NCBI RefSeq assembly: GCF_024713945.1 | Contig: NC_134683.1 | Coordinates: forward strand, 2,160,501 to 2,224,500 | Length of the DNA: 64,000 nt | DNA from: Dermatophagoides farinae | Taxonomy: Eukaryota > Arthropoda > Arachnida > Sarcoptiformes > Pyroglyphidae | Direction: 5' to 3' | Shown: in pieces, positions 1 to 9,818 of the stretch | How the letters are laid out: the number at the start of each line of letters is the position of its first letter | How positions within the stretch are numbered: the first letter of the stretch is position 1 | Program-made: the position numbers and the translations under genes | Notes under the pieces: generated by a model | Seen by the model: only the letters and a program-made list of their open reading frames with translations | The model's database searches: none | What the model was told of the DNA's origin: nothing

Positions 1-528
1 TATCAATTGAACAGAACATAAATAGTATGTTTCAATGTATATACAGATGTTTCTTGAATAGTCATTTATGATGATGAATGATTTAAATATAAAATCAAAA
101 AAAATAAAATGAAAATTGATATGATTACTTGATTGTCAACAATTTTTTCTGTGTCCAAAAAGAAAGAAAAAGAAAATGAAAACATTTTTTTTTCAATATT
201 TACGAATTAAAATACTACCTTAGACATAAAAAAAAATCATTCGATCGAAAATTGACAAATTATACACACACATATATAAACACACAAATTGACCAGATAA
301 GTATAAGTAGCCACAATCATTGTTATTAAGTCTTGCTTTTTTCGAATCAAAAAAAAATAATGAAATGAAATTGAATGAAATTACATCAAATCAAATCAAA
401 TAAATGATAATAACACATAGATTTATCGATTTGAAAATTTTATTGAATGAATTGATAATTTTGTATAGTGTGTGTATAGTGTGTGTGTAAATTGGCCCGA
501 ACAAGGAAAAAATAACCTATTCATTCAT

Positions 529-675
529 TCAAAATTTTGTGACTATAAAATTTTTTTTTTTTTTTGACCACTGAGCATAACATTCGATCAAACGAAATCC
601 GAATAAATCATTGTGGTTATCCAGTTTTGTATCCATGTGCAGCAATAATTTACAAGCACGATTCATCCATGACAT
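529..675 (-). CDS. Possible small ORF or first exon, function unknown
   Basis: An ATG at 675 opens 48 codons ending at a TGA at 529. The first 36 codons are not low-complexity (they include the stretch NRACKLLLHMDTKLDNH) and look coding by composition, unlike the repeats around them. The ORF then runs into a 15-base A tract, where a real exon could end by splicing or an indel could mislead the frame. No domain was recognised. It could be the first exon of a gene running off the left edge of the window. Coding status is inferred only from codon composition. Confidence 0.3.
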   Translation of the reverse strand: MSWMNRACKLLLHMDTKLDNHNDLFGFRLIECYAQWSKKKKNFIVTKF

Positions 676-866
676 TTGAATATTGAAAAAGAAAATGAAA
701 ATAAAGATCTTTACCAGCAAAAAAAAAAGATGTTATCATCGATGATCGAACGTCATTTATGAATTAATCAAACATTCATAAAAATGATGATGAGTGATAT
801 ATTCAAATTGGAAACATTTATATCATCAAACAATCATCATAAGATTTAATTTGTCGATAACAAAAA

Positions 867-1253
867 TTATGTGGAAAATAGATAATATCCCCATATATCA
901 TTGATTGTTGTTGTTGTTGTTGTTGTTCGTTGTCTAAATGTGTGATGATGATTAATAATCAAGGAACATGAATTTTGTTTTGTTTTGTTTTTGATGATGA
1001 TAATCATATATTTCCTATGGATTAAACAATTATAACCATCATCATCATCATCATAACAATAATGATTACAAAATAATGATGATGATGGAACAACGCGTGC
1101 CATTTTTGTTAATAAATGTTTCATGTTCATTGATAATTGTTCTGAATAAATGTTTTTTTCATGCAATATTGTATACAAAAAAACATCAAATAAACAATTT
1201 GATGAGTTAATGAGTATTTCAAAGATGATGTTACTGATCTGTCGTTCATTCAT
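867..1253 (-). CDS. Hypothetical ORF, weak
   Basis: An ATG-started open frame of 128 codons. The first 60 residues are mixed and plausible; the rest turns into Asp, Ile, His and Thr runs produced by ATG/TTG microsatellites. No family was recognised. It lies upstream of and on the same strand as the small ORF at 529-675, so both could be parts of one split gene, but I could not find a convincing splice pair joining them. It may equally be a chance ORF. Confidence 0.2.
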   Translation of the reverse strand: MNERQISNIIFEILINSSNCLFDVFLYTILHEKNIYSEQLSMNMKHLLTKMARVVPSSSLFCNHYCYDDDDDGYNCLIHRKYMIIIIKNKTKQNSCSLIINHHHTFRQRTTTTTTTINDIWGYYLFST

Positions 1254-1493
1254 TCATTCATGATGATGATGATGCGGATGTATACTATTGTTTTTTTTTT
1301 CATTTGTTTTTCATTAATTTTCATCATCATCATCATCGTTATCGTTATTATCACCATAATCATAATCATCACCATCAATGGTTAATCATCATGTATAAAT
1401 TCAAATATTTCAATTCCGTTTCCGTTTTTTTTTGTAATTTTATTAATTATTCAATTGAAAAGAGTAAAAAAAAAATTATTGAAACATTTAAAA

Positions 1494-1889
1494 ATGTACA
1501 GATGTGTTTGTGTATGTAACAATTTAAGATTGTGTCAAAGAAAAAGATTTCAATCTTTTCTTGTGGTTATTTGTTTTGTCGCAATTTATTTGGGCGAATT
1601 TTTTTTTCTTTCCAACCTGAAAAGCAATTCAACAAACAATGTCTTTAGATGGATATCGTACAATGAAAAATGGGCATCACCAACAATAACAACAACAACA
1701 ACGACAATCGATCATCATGGAAATGATTATTCCTTGGATTGTTGTCGTTGTTGTTGTTGTTGTTGTTGCTGGTGGTGGTGGCGGTGGTTAAATATTCACC
1801 CAATTTTCACCCAATTGTTTCACTTAACTGACAATATGGATTGTAGAAATAATTTTTGGCAACATTCGATCAAAGATAACGATGGATGA
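1494..1889 (+). CDS. Hypothetical protein with N-terminal signal anchor
   Basis: The ATG at 1494 starts a 131-codon ORF. The frame is open further upstream only from a TTG, so this is the first ATG. Basic residues (QRKRF) come before a hydrophobic stretch of about 20 residues (SFLVVICFVAIYLGEFFFL), then a polar region with an N-x-T/S-like site, the arrangement of a type II signal anchor as in Golgi enzymes. Residues around 80-95 are Cys/Trp runs from a (TTG)n/(TGG)n repeat. The C-terminus (LTDNMDCRNNFWQHSIKD) again looks coding. No catalytic domain is present. It could be the first exon of a longer gene or a chance ORF. Confidence 0.3.
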   Translation: MYRCVCVCNNLRLCQRKRFQSFLVVICFVAIYLGEFFFLSNLKSNSTNNVFRWISYNEKWASPTITTTTTTIDHHGNDYSLDCCRCCCCCCCWWWWRWLNIHPIFTQLFHLTDNMDCRNNFWQHSIKDNDG

Positions 1890-3651
1890 ACAAAAACAAA
1901 TAAAACAAATATATATGGATATATACTCTACTCTAGTTATCAACAAAAAAAAAAAAAAAAAAATCTAAACGCCCTGCTAAACAAAACAAAACAAAAAGCA
2001 ATTTAGTTTCATCAATGAATTCGACGAATTTTGTATTTTATTTTTTTTTCTTATGAAATTTTTTTCTCGTATACCAAAAAAAAAAAAAAAAAAAACACAA
2101 TTGATGTGATCACATATCGAAATTGTCGTTTGTTTTTCATCTATTTTTTTTCTTCTTCTTGACTGAATTGTTTTCCATTTACCATGGAAGCAATTTTCCT
2201 TCACAACAAGTGTGTGTGTGTGCAATTGCTTTTTTGGTTTCATTTTTTTCTAGGTTAATTTTACCATTTACGTTGTTTTTTTTCCAGTTTGTCTTTCACA
2301 TCATAAATGTGGAATTTTTTTTTTGTTATTTTAAGGTTGAAAAAAAATCGTAAAATTTTTGACCAAAAAATTTTTTTTTTTTTGATCATTTTATGATCAT
2401 TTGATGATGATGATGATGTTTTTTTTTTTTTTTTTGATTAATTTGTTCAAAATGCACACACACACACACAATTGATGTGAATTGTTTTTTTTTGTTTGTT
2501 TGTTTATGATGTGAATCAGTTGCAAACAAGCACCGCGGTAACGAAAAACAAAAAAAACCGGACAGCGCAATTTTTTTTTCATTGTTTCGTTCTGATTATA
2601 TTTTTTTTTACAATCAAAAATTTTCTTTTTCTTTTCTTTTTTTTTCAATGTTATTTTTTTCTATTGATCCGGTTATTCTCCAAAAAAAAAAATGTTGCCC
2701 ACGCTAGATATATTTGTTGTTCATCACTCATCGTCATCATCGACGATTTTTTTTCTGATCGATAAAATTCATGGTGCTATAAATTCATGTGTTGTACATG
2801 TAGTGATTGAAATGTGAAACAAATTTTTTTTTTTTTTTGATTTGATTTACAAATCAATAAATGTGTGTGTGAAATGAAATCAAAAAGATTATCACGATCC
2901 ATCAAATGTTGATGACAGACAGAGAGAGAGAGAGAGAGAGAGAGTTTATTTCAAGTAAATCGTTTATTTTTTTTTTTGCTGTTCGGGATCGTTCAGGAAT
3001 TTGGATTGCAACAGAAAAAAAATGAGAGAGAAAAATATTTTGAATACCAAAAAAAAAACAATGGAAAGTCTTCTATGGTGATGATGATTTAAAGATGACC
3101 AAAAGGGAAAAATTTTTTTTGTTTTGTTTTTTTGCCAATTTTTTGATCCAACAAACAAACAAACAAACGAAAAGACAAAATATTCAATTTTGTAGGTAGT
3201 TCAAAAATTTTTTTTTTTTTTTTGCTCAAAATTTCCAAAATACATCATTTACATGCGTTTGTGTGTGTATGTGTTTGATAATGTCAATTTCTTATGCAAC
3301 GACAATCAAATCGAATCATTCAAAGTCATCATCATCATCATCATCATCATCATCGATCTTTTGTCTTGTGAGAATGAAAACCAGTGGAGGAGCAAAAAAA
3401 AAAGTGGAAAGGGGGTGAAAACAAATTTTTTTTCTTCTACTTTTGATTTATAAATATAAAAAAATGAAAATGAAAAATTTTTTTACAATGAGATTGATTC
3501 ACATACACACACACACACACACACAGAGGCTATTGAACACAGCAGGCAATATCCTAAAAAACATTTGAATTCATCAACTGACCAATATGGATCAAATTTT
3601 TTTTTTGTTTTTTTTTTTGATGAACACAATGGTAACGATAACATCAATAAT

Positions 3652-3682
<31 letters not shown>

Positions 3683-3903
3683 ACAAAAAAAATACACACT
3701 ACAAGGGGCGTGGATGAATATTGTCAGAGAAAGAGAAAAAAAGGGGTGGAGAAAGATTGAATTTGTTTGTAACACATGTGTCCGATATTTATGGTCCAAT
3801 ATTTAAGATGAATGAATGAACCAAAAAATTTTTTTTTGTTTCATTTTTTCATCTAATTTCATTGGACAATGCAAAAAAAAATTAAAAATAGCATCATCTT
3901 TGT

Positions 3904-3956
<53 letters not shown>

Positions 3957-4900
3957 CATATTTACAATTTATATGTGGTCATTTTTATATTTGGATTGAA
4001 GAATGTTGTTGTGTTGGTGGTGGCTATATGTTTGCAAACATAGGCGTAGTAGTATACTATAGTGACAAACTTGTTTTATTTTGTTTTGTTTTCATCAATC
4101 GATTTGTTTTTTTTCTCCATTATTGATGAACATGAAAATCGATTACTATTGATTGTTATCATACACATACACACATGAAAATGATTTTTTTTTTGTTTGT
4201 TTCATGATATTCGATATTCGATATTGATCGTGATGAAAATTTTTTTTTTGTTTTTTTGTTTTTGTTATCGATCAATCAATCAATCATATATTGATGATTA
4301 AATCAATGATGAATACAAAACAAAAGAGAAAAAAAATGAAATTTATTCATTCATTTATTAATTCATTTCCGCTTGTTTGTCCACAAGTATTTTGGAATGA
4401 AAAAAATTTTTGTTTTTCTTTCATTTTAATTGAATTTTTTTTTAATTTTTCATTTTAATTATTCAACTCATCATGTGTGTGTGTGTGTGTTGACAATCAT
4501 TTATCATCGATTCAAGTCGTAAAAAAATGCAATAAAAAAAACAAAACAAAAAAAAATTCATTCATCACATAAATAATCAACGAAATTGGTCATTTTAGTG
4601 TGGGTGTGTGTGTGTGAGTGTGTGGGTGTTTTGTTTCAAATTTTTTTTCCTGGATAATTGAATAATTTTCTCCATCCAATAATGCTCTATGTGTTGTTGA
4701 TGATGATTATTTTTGGTTTTTTTTCGCTTTCGCTTACCAATAATGATGATTGTATGATTGTCCATTTATTTGATCAAATTGTATTGCAAAATTTATTTGT
4801 GGCCAACCGGGGTTTTCGGGAAAAAAAAAGTTTTAAAATTAAAACACGTTTGCCAATAGACATTTGACGTTTGTGTTAGTTGACATTTCAAATAAAATTC
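1890..4900. other. Gene-poor, repeat-rich stretch
   Basis: I see no supportable gene here. It contains dense poly-T/A runs, ATG/CAT trinucleotide arrays, (CA)n and (TG)n tracts, (AG)12 at 2921-2944 and a (TTG)n array near 3900-3955. The segment 4690-4866 is open on both strands. The plus reading from 4682 begins like a signal peptide (MLYVLLMMIIFGFFSLSL) and ends at a stop at 4867, but nothing else supports it. Confidence 0.6.
2921..2944. repeat. (AG)12 dinucleotide microsatellite
   Basis: A perfect AG tract of 24 bases in intergenic DNA, preceded by ACAGAC. Confidence 0.95.
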
Positions 4901-4904
4901 ACCA

Positions 4905-5022
4905 TAATGAATGAATACAATTGATGAGGACAAAAATCACTGCATTTTAATTGCTTCCACCCACATCGGGACCCGCCTCGGGTATGATAATGATTATGAT
5001 GACCGAAAATGGATTGATGCTA
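4905..5022 (-). other. GC-richer exon-like island
   Basis: Within AT-rich DNA, about 4960-4985 is locally GC-rich (CCACCCACATCGGGACCCGC). On the minus strand a good acceptor (CATCATCATTTAG) is followed by an open frame including TRGGSRCGWKQLKCSDFCP that ends in a TGA near 4905. On the plus strand an open frame runs from about 4951 to a CAG/GT at about 5039. Either could be an exon; neither is joined to a recognised gene. Confidence 0.2.
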
Positions 5023-5316
5023 AATGATGATGTTCAGGTTTGGTTTGTTTATATTTATTCATTTTTGTTTTTTTTTATTTTTATTTTGAAAATGGATTTT
5101 TTTCCCCAACAAAAAAATTCATCATCATTCTATTGTTGAGCGAATTTTTTTTTCTGTTTTGTTTTGTTTTCTGTCCCCATGATAGAAATCTTTTTTCCAT
5201 CAATCCAGAATCATTTAGGTTTCGGACATTTTTCTTCTTTTGATCTTACATATGATATTCAAGGGTCATCATCATTATCATCATCATCGGATGAACAATA
5301 ATCATGTTTTTTTTTC

Positions 5317-5605
5317 TTAATTTTGATCATAATCTTCAATTTTTGGTAAGTGTAATCCATTTTGTTCATCATCATCAACATCAACATTTTTTTTTACACT
5401 ACTGGCATGAGAAAATGAATGTAAAAAAAAACAAATGACCACCACCACAAAAAAAAATTCAAAACATACACACACACACACACACAGACACAATCTTGAA
5501 ATTATAAATGGCCATAAAGAAATAAAAAAAAAAATCTGCATATCACACCTGTTGTTGTTCATTGAATGGATCGGTGGATGTTACCACACCACCAGATTCA
5601 TACAT
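5317..5605 (-). CDS. Possible short two-exon gene
   Basis: The ATG at 5605 starts MYESGGVVTSTDPFNEQQQ, ending at CAG followed by GTGTGATA at about 5549. After about 150 bp a pyrimidine-rich acceptor ending CATGCCAG precedes 5401-5317, which encodes a Ser-Val-Lys-Lys start, a short Asp run and NGLHLPKIEDYDQN, then a stop. Both pieces are non-repetitive and coding-like. A phase-2 join needs the donor at the second GT (GTGATA), which is poor, and a 9-base A run in exon 2 could hide an indel. Function is unknown. The alternative is that these are exons of a longer minus-strand gene. Confidence 0.25.
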
Positions 5606-6904
5606 TGTGATTACATGTTGATGATGATGATGATAATTTCCATTTCAATCATTCATCTTGAATTTTTTTTTCTGACCATCTCTTTGCCTTCATCCATCAA
5701 TTATATATCATGTATCACTATATATCATTTTTGAGTGATATACATGTAGTTGGAATGTCTCTAAAAATGAAACAAAAGAAAAATCTTGTCAAAAAAAAAA
5801 AATGGTCAGACACCAAAATAACCAAAAAAAAAAAAAAAAAAACAATGTCTAGTCTAGATTCTAGACACAAACAAAAAAAAAAAAACATCAACCGGGTATT
5901 TATTTTTTTTATCCATGTAAAAAATGGTTTCCATTTTTTTCTGGTAGCTTCTAAAAATCTGAAATTTAATAAACAAAAATCTTTCTTTGTTTTCGTATGT
6001 TTCCACCACAGGAAAACTAATTTTTATTCAACCGAATTCAATCTGATTTGTCGTACAAATTATCAATTTTGCTGTTGTTTCACATATGGAATGTAACAAA
6101 AAAAAAAAAAAAAATCCAATCCGGACAACCAACAAACATTTGAACGGTTATTAGTTGTTGTTGTTGTTGTTGTTGGCTGTTTTGTTCTCATCATTTTTAT
6201 TATAATAATCGCCATCATCATCATTATAATCATAATGTCTATGAGAATAACAACAACAACAACAACAGCAACATTTTATAATTTCATTTCAAGTTAATTC
6301 AACATATAAAGACACATGGAAAGATTTCTGTTGTTTTTTTTTCCACTCATTTGGATGATCCACCTATTTTACATGGATATTGTTGGATACACACACACAC
6401 ACACACAAATAAACACTCTCACTATCATTTTTTTTTTGTTCATCTGGTCAATCCTAACATCTTTTTCTTTCTTTTTTTCTCTCTTTTTTCATCCACTGAA
6501 TAGCATCATCCACAGCCGTAGCAATTGAGTTAATTGTTAAAATGGCGCCCAACCAACCAAAAAAAAAAAACCATAGAAAAACAACAACAACATGATTAAT
6601 TCAAGTAAACTCTTTAGATTTATATATAAAATGGACATTCACACACACAAACACAACACACAAAAACAACAATATGAATAAATACCATACCATATGTATA
6701 ATAAAAATGGACATGGACACATTACAATAGCACATCATGTGAACAATCATTCAAATATTTAGAAGAGAAATTTTCATGAAAAAAATAGTTTAATCATCCA
6801 AAAAAAAAAACATCACTTGTTACAACCCGAATACACATATAACCGAAGAAAATAAAAAGAAGAAGTTTACATAATAACCGTTTGTCTATTTCTATTGGCA
6901 GTAT
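5606..6904. other. Intergenic, repeat-rich, no gene seen
   Basis: It contains poly-A/T runs, (TTG)n near 6160, (AAC)n near 6250 and (CA)n near 6390. Long frames here, such as 5710-6096, are mostly Lys/Phe from homopolymers. No gene is supportable. Confidence 0.6.
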
Positions 6905-6958
6905 TATTTGGCGGGTTTTATATCATCATCATCATCATCACTCTCAATTTTCATTCTA
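6905..6958 (-). other. Possible terminal exon
   Basis: On the minus strand a strong acceptor (TTTTCATTGTAG) is followed by an open frame encoding MKIESDDDDDDIKPAK and then a TAA. This looks like a last coding exon with an acidic tail. I could not find a convincing upstream exon. The region toward 7125 is open but contains a 14-base T run. Confidence 0.22.
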
Positions 6959-7204
6959 CAATGAAAATAAATTATCAATGAACAATTTATCTTTGGACAA
7001 TTCCCGTTGTAGATATATAATAACCAGGTAAACGAGAGCCAGGTTAGAGAGAAAGAGAGAGAGAGAATCTTGGCTCTTCTTCGCAAATTAAAAAAAAAAA
7101 AAATTTTCTTCTTCATCATTCTCAAATAACAATCATATATGGGTATTTAAACGAAAGTCAAATAATTTTCAGTAGATTTTTCATCATTTCATTTGTTTCG
7201 TTCC

Positions 7205-7237
<33 letters not shown>

Positions 7238-7506
7238 TGATTGTGTGTTCTGTGTCCATGTCACCATCAACAACAACAACAACAACCAAAAGTGTCCGTT
7301 GACATCATGTCAACGGTATTGGTGATTTTTTTATTGAAATAAAAACCCCAGTTAATATCAACAACATACCGATATTTTTTTTTTTTTTGAAGAAAAAAAT
7401 TTCTTTCATTTTTTTTTTTTTTTGTTGTTCAATTCAGTGTTTGTGTTTGTGCCATTCTCTTTTGAATTTAATCAACAACAAAAAGCTATAAAAAAAAATC
7501 GAAAAA
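6959..7506. other. Upstream region of the secreted Gly-rich gene
   Basis: It contains (TG)13 at 7205-7230, an (AAC)n tract and poly-T runs. A TATAAAA occurs at 7486-7492, only 15-20 bp before the ATG at 7507, so it is probably not the working TATA box unless translation starts further in. An initiator-like TTCAGTG lies at about 7434. Confidence 0.5.
7205..7230. repeat. (TG)13 microsatellite
   Basis: A perfect TG dinucleotide tract about 275 bp upstream of the secreted Gly-rich protein gene. Confidence 0.9.
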
Positions 7507-9818
7507 ATGTTGGCCAATAATAATAGGATTCATAATAGTAGCCGTAAAGCTGCAATTTTTTTGATCACAATATTCATCATACAATTATTATTACAACATC
7601 AAGTACAACAAACATATGCAATGAAAAAAATGATCATGAAAATGTTGAGTAAAGATAAAATGAAAACATTAATGTTAATGTATGCATTGGCTAAGAAAAA
7701 AATGAAACCAAAATTCGGTATATTGCCAATACCGATTCCAATTCCATTTGAGTGAGTATTTTTTTTTTGTTTCATTTTTATTTTTTTGAATTGTGTTAAA
7801 AAATAATTTATTTACATAATAAAAAAAAACTAAACAATCATCATCATAATTAATATTCATGAACAATAAAATAGATTCAAAATCCGTGAAGAATATGATT
7901 ATCCTAAATATGAATATGGTTATCCATCATATCCAACATCTGATTATAGCTATGGGGGTTCGTATCAAGGTAGCAATGATGCCTACGACATTGATGATTA
8001 TGGTGGTGGCGATGATTCTTATGGAATGCATGGTTTAGATTACAGCGCTGCCGGTAGTGGTGGTGGTGGTGGATATACTGATTCTGAATACATGACCGGC
8101 AGTATTAGTTCAAAACCAGTTACATCAAGCGGATACGTCACTGGCCAGCTTAACAAAGTCACTTTTGATGATAATTATGGCGGCGGTGGTGGAGATAATT
8201 ATGGAAGCGGTGGATCTGGTGGTGGCGGATACAGCAGCAGTGGAAGTACAGCATACGGAATGCCTTACAGTGGTGATAACGGTAGTGGTGGTGGTGGATA
8301 TATAGATTCAGGGGGTTATAATGGTGATTCTGGGGGCGGTGGTAATGGTGGTGGTGGTGGTGGAAATAATTATGATATGAGTAGTGGCGAAGATTATTCA
8401 AACGGTGGAAATTATGGAGGTGGTGGTAGTAGTGGTGTAGGAGGAGGATATATGAACGATTATGCTGCATCCGCCGGTACAAATGAATATTTCACAACAG
8501 GATCAAATCATTATGCAGCTTCAGCACCATCATCATTACGATCATATCGTAATAATTACAGTGGAAACAATAATAATAATCATAATAATCCGGATTCTGG
8601 TCCAAGAGCCATATTTGTCACAATTGGATCAGATAGTTCACAACAACCTTCCTCAGCATCATCATCATCGACAGCACATCAACATGATCATCATTATCAT
8701 CATTCTTCAAGTATTAATCATGATCGTTATACAACAACACCATATCGAGAATCAAATAATTTTGAAACCAATTAGTTCTTCAAGAAATCAATATCCAAGC
8801 TCAACATCATCATCATCATCACCATCATCATTTAAAACAAATGAATATAGCATTGATAATTCTCTGCCATCATCTTCTCCACATCATCATCATCATCATC
8901 ATAATGATTATCCATCTCATAATCATTATCATATGAATCATAATCATAATCATCAGCCAGAACAATCACATTATCAATCGGAATCATTTGGTAAAAATTA
9001 TATATCATCAAATGAAATGAAATCAATGAATTATGATTATGGTCATCAACCTTCATCACATACTCATCATCATCATATGAATCATTATGATAATAATCTT
9101 GACCGCCATTATCATCCTCATCATCATCATTATGTACATGATGATATCTATAATAATGGAAATGGAAATAATTTCGGTATCGGCCAGCAGCAGTAGTAGT
9201 AGTAGTAGTAGTAATTCTGATGGTATCATTGAAATGAATAAACCATTATTGCAAAATTCTTATGCTGAATCTCATCATCAATCATATTCATCACCATCAT
9301 TATCATCATCATCATCATATCATCAGGAAAGCGATTATTCACCAACATCATCATCAACATCATATATTGATGATCCATATGTATCATCAGCAACATCAAA
9401 TCAGAATAGTGCCACTAAAGTTGATGATAATAATCGTAATAATGGTAATACAGAATTTAGGATAGCTATTATTGCTGCAACTGATAGTGATGATAAATTA
9501 ACATCAGAATCATCGAAAATTAAAGCCATTATTGAACCATTAATTCCATCGGCATCATCAACATCTATAAAAACAAAAACATTAAAATCATCATCATCAT
9601 CATCATCAATATCGTTACCATCATCAATAGCAAGAGCATTAGTCAATCATCAACATCAAAACAATAATAATTTACATCATCATCTTCATAGTAAAACATC
9701 AACGATACCAATTGGATCGATAACAATAACACCATCCAAGCCATTAACTATTGAAGATCGTTCATTATCGTCAACTTCCGGTAGTGATGTAAAATCAAAA
9801 TCATTGACATTAATATAG
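7507..9818 (+). CDS. Secreted Gly/Tyr/Ser-rich and His-rich protein, read in three successive frames
   Basis: Exon 1 (7507-7751) encodes a signal peptide (hydrophobic core AAIFLITIFIIQLLL, likely cleavage after QTYA), then a Lys/Met-rich segment and a PIPIPIP stretch. A GTGAGT donor and ATAG acceptor join it in phase to exon 2 from 7875, which begins KIREEYDYPKYEYGYP and runs into Gly-Gly-Tyr/Ser repeats to a TAG at 8773-8775. The protein sense continues directly in frame +1 (SSSRNQYPSS, then a His/Asn-rich part) to a TAG at 9194-9196, and again in frame +1 (poly-Ser, then a Ser/Thr-rich part ending KSKSLTLI) to 9818. With both shifts the product would be about 728 aa; without them, 381 aa. 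No enzyme domain is visible. Composition suggests an extracellular structural or silk/cuticle-like protein. Sequencing indels are the plain alternative for the two breaks. Confidence 0.7.
8770..8776 (+). other. +1 frame transition site 1 (AAT TAG T)
   Basis: The frame-1 reading FETN ends at TAG (8773-8775). Skipping the T at 8773 gives AGT TCT TCA AGA (SSSR), which continues an open, compositionally similar frame for 140 codons. The arrangement sense codon, UAG, U resembles the antizyme-type UCC-UGA-U shift site in form only. It may be a sequencing or assembly indel. Confidence 0.5.
9191..9197 (+). other. +1 frame transition site 2 (CAG TAG T)
   Basis: The frame-2 reading GQQQ ends at TAG (9194-9196) inside a CAG/TAG tract. 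Skipping the T at 9194 gives AGT repeats (poly-Ser) followed by NSDGIIEMNKP, open to 9818. It is the same TAG-T context and the same +1 direction as site 1. A single-base error at the edge of the repeat would look identical. Confidence 0.5.

Noticed and set aside
5710-6096. 128-codon plus-strand ORF
   Set aside because: Mostly Lys/Phe from poly-A/T runs with no stable domain.
8159-8482. Minus-strand ORF of 107 codons rich in His/Tyr
   Set aside because: It is the antisense shadow of the Gly-rich exon on the plus strand.
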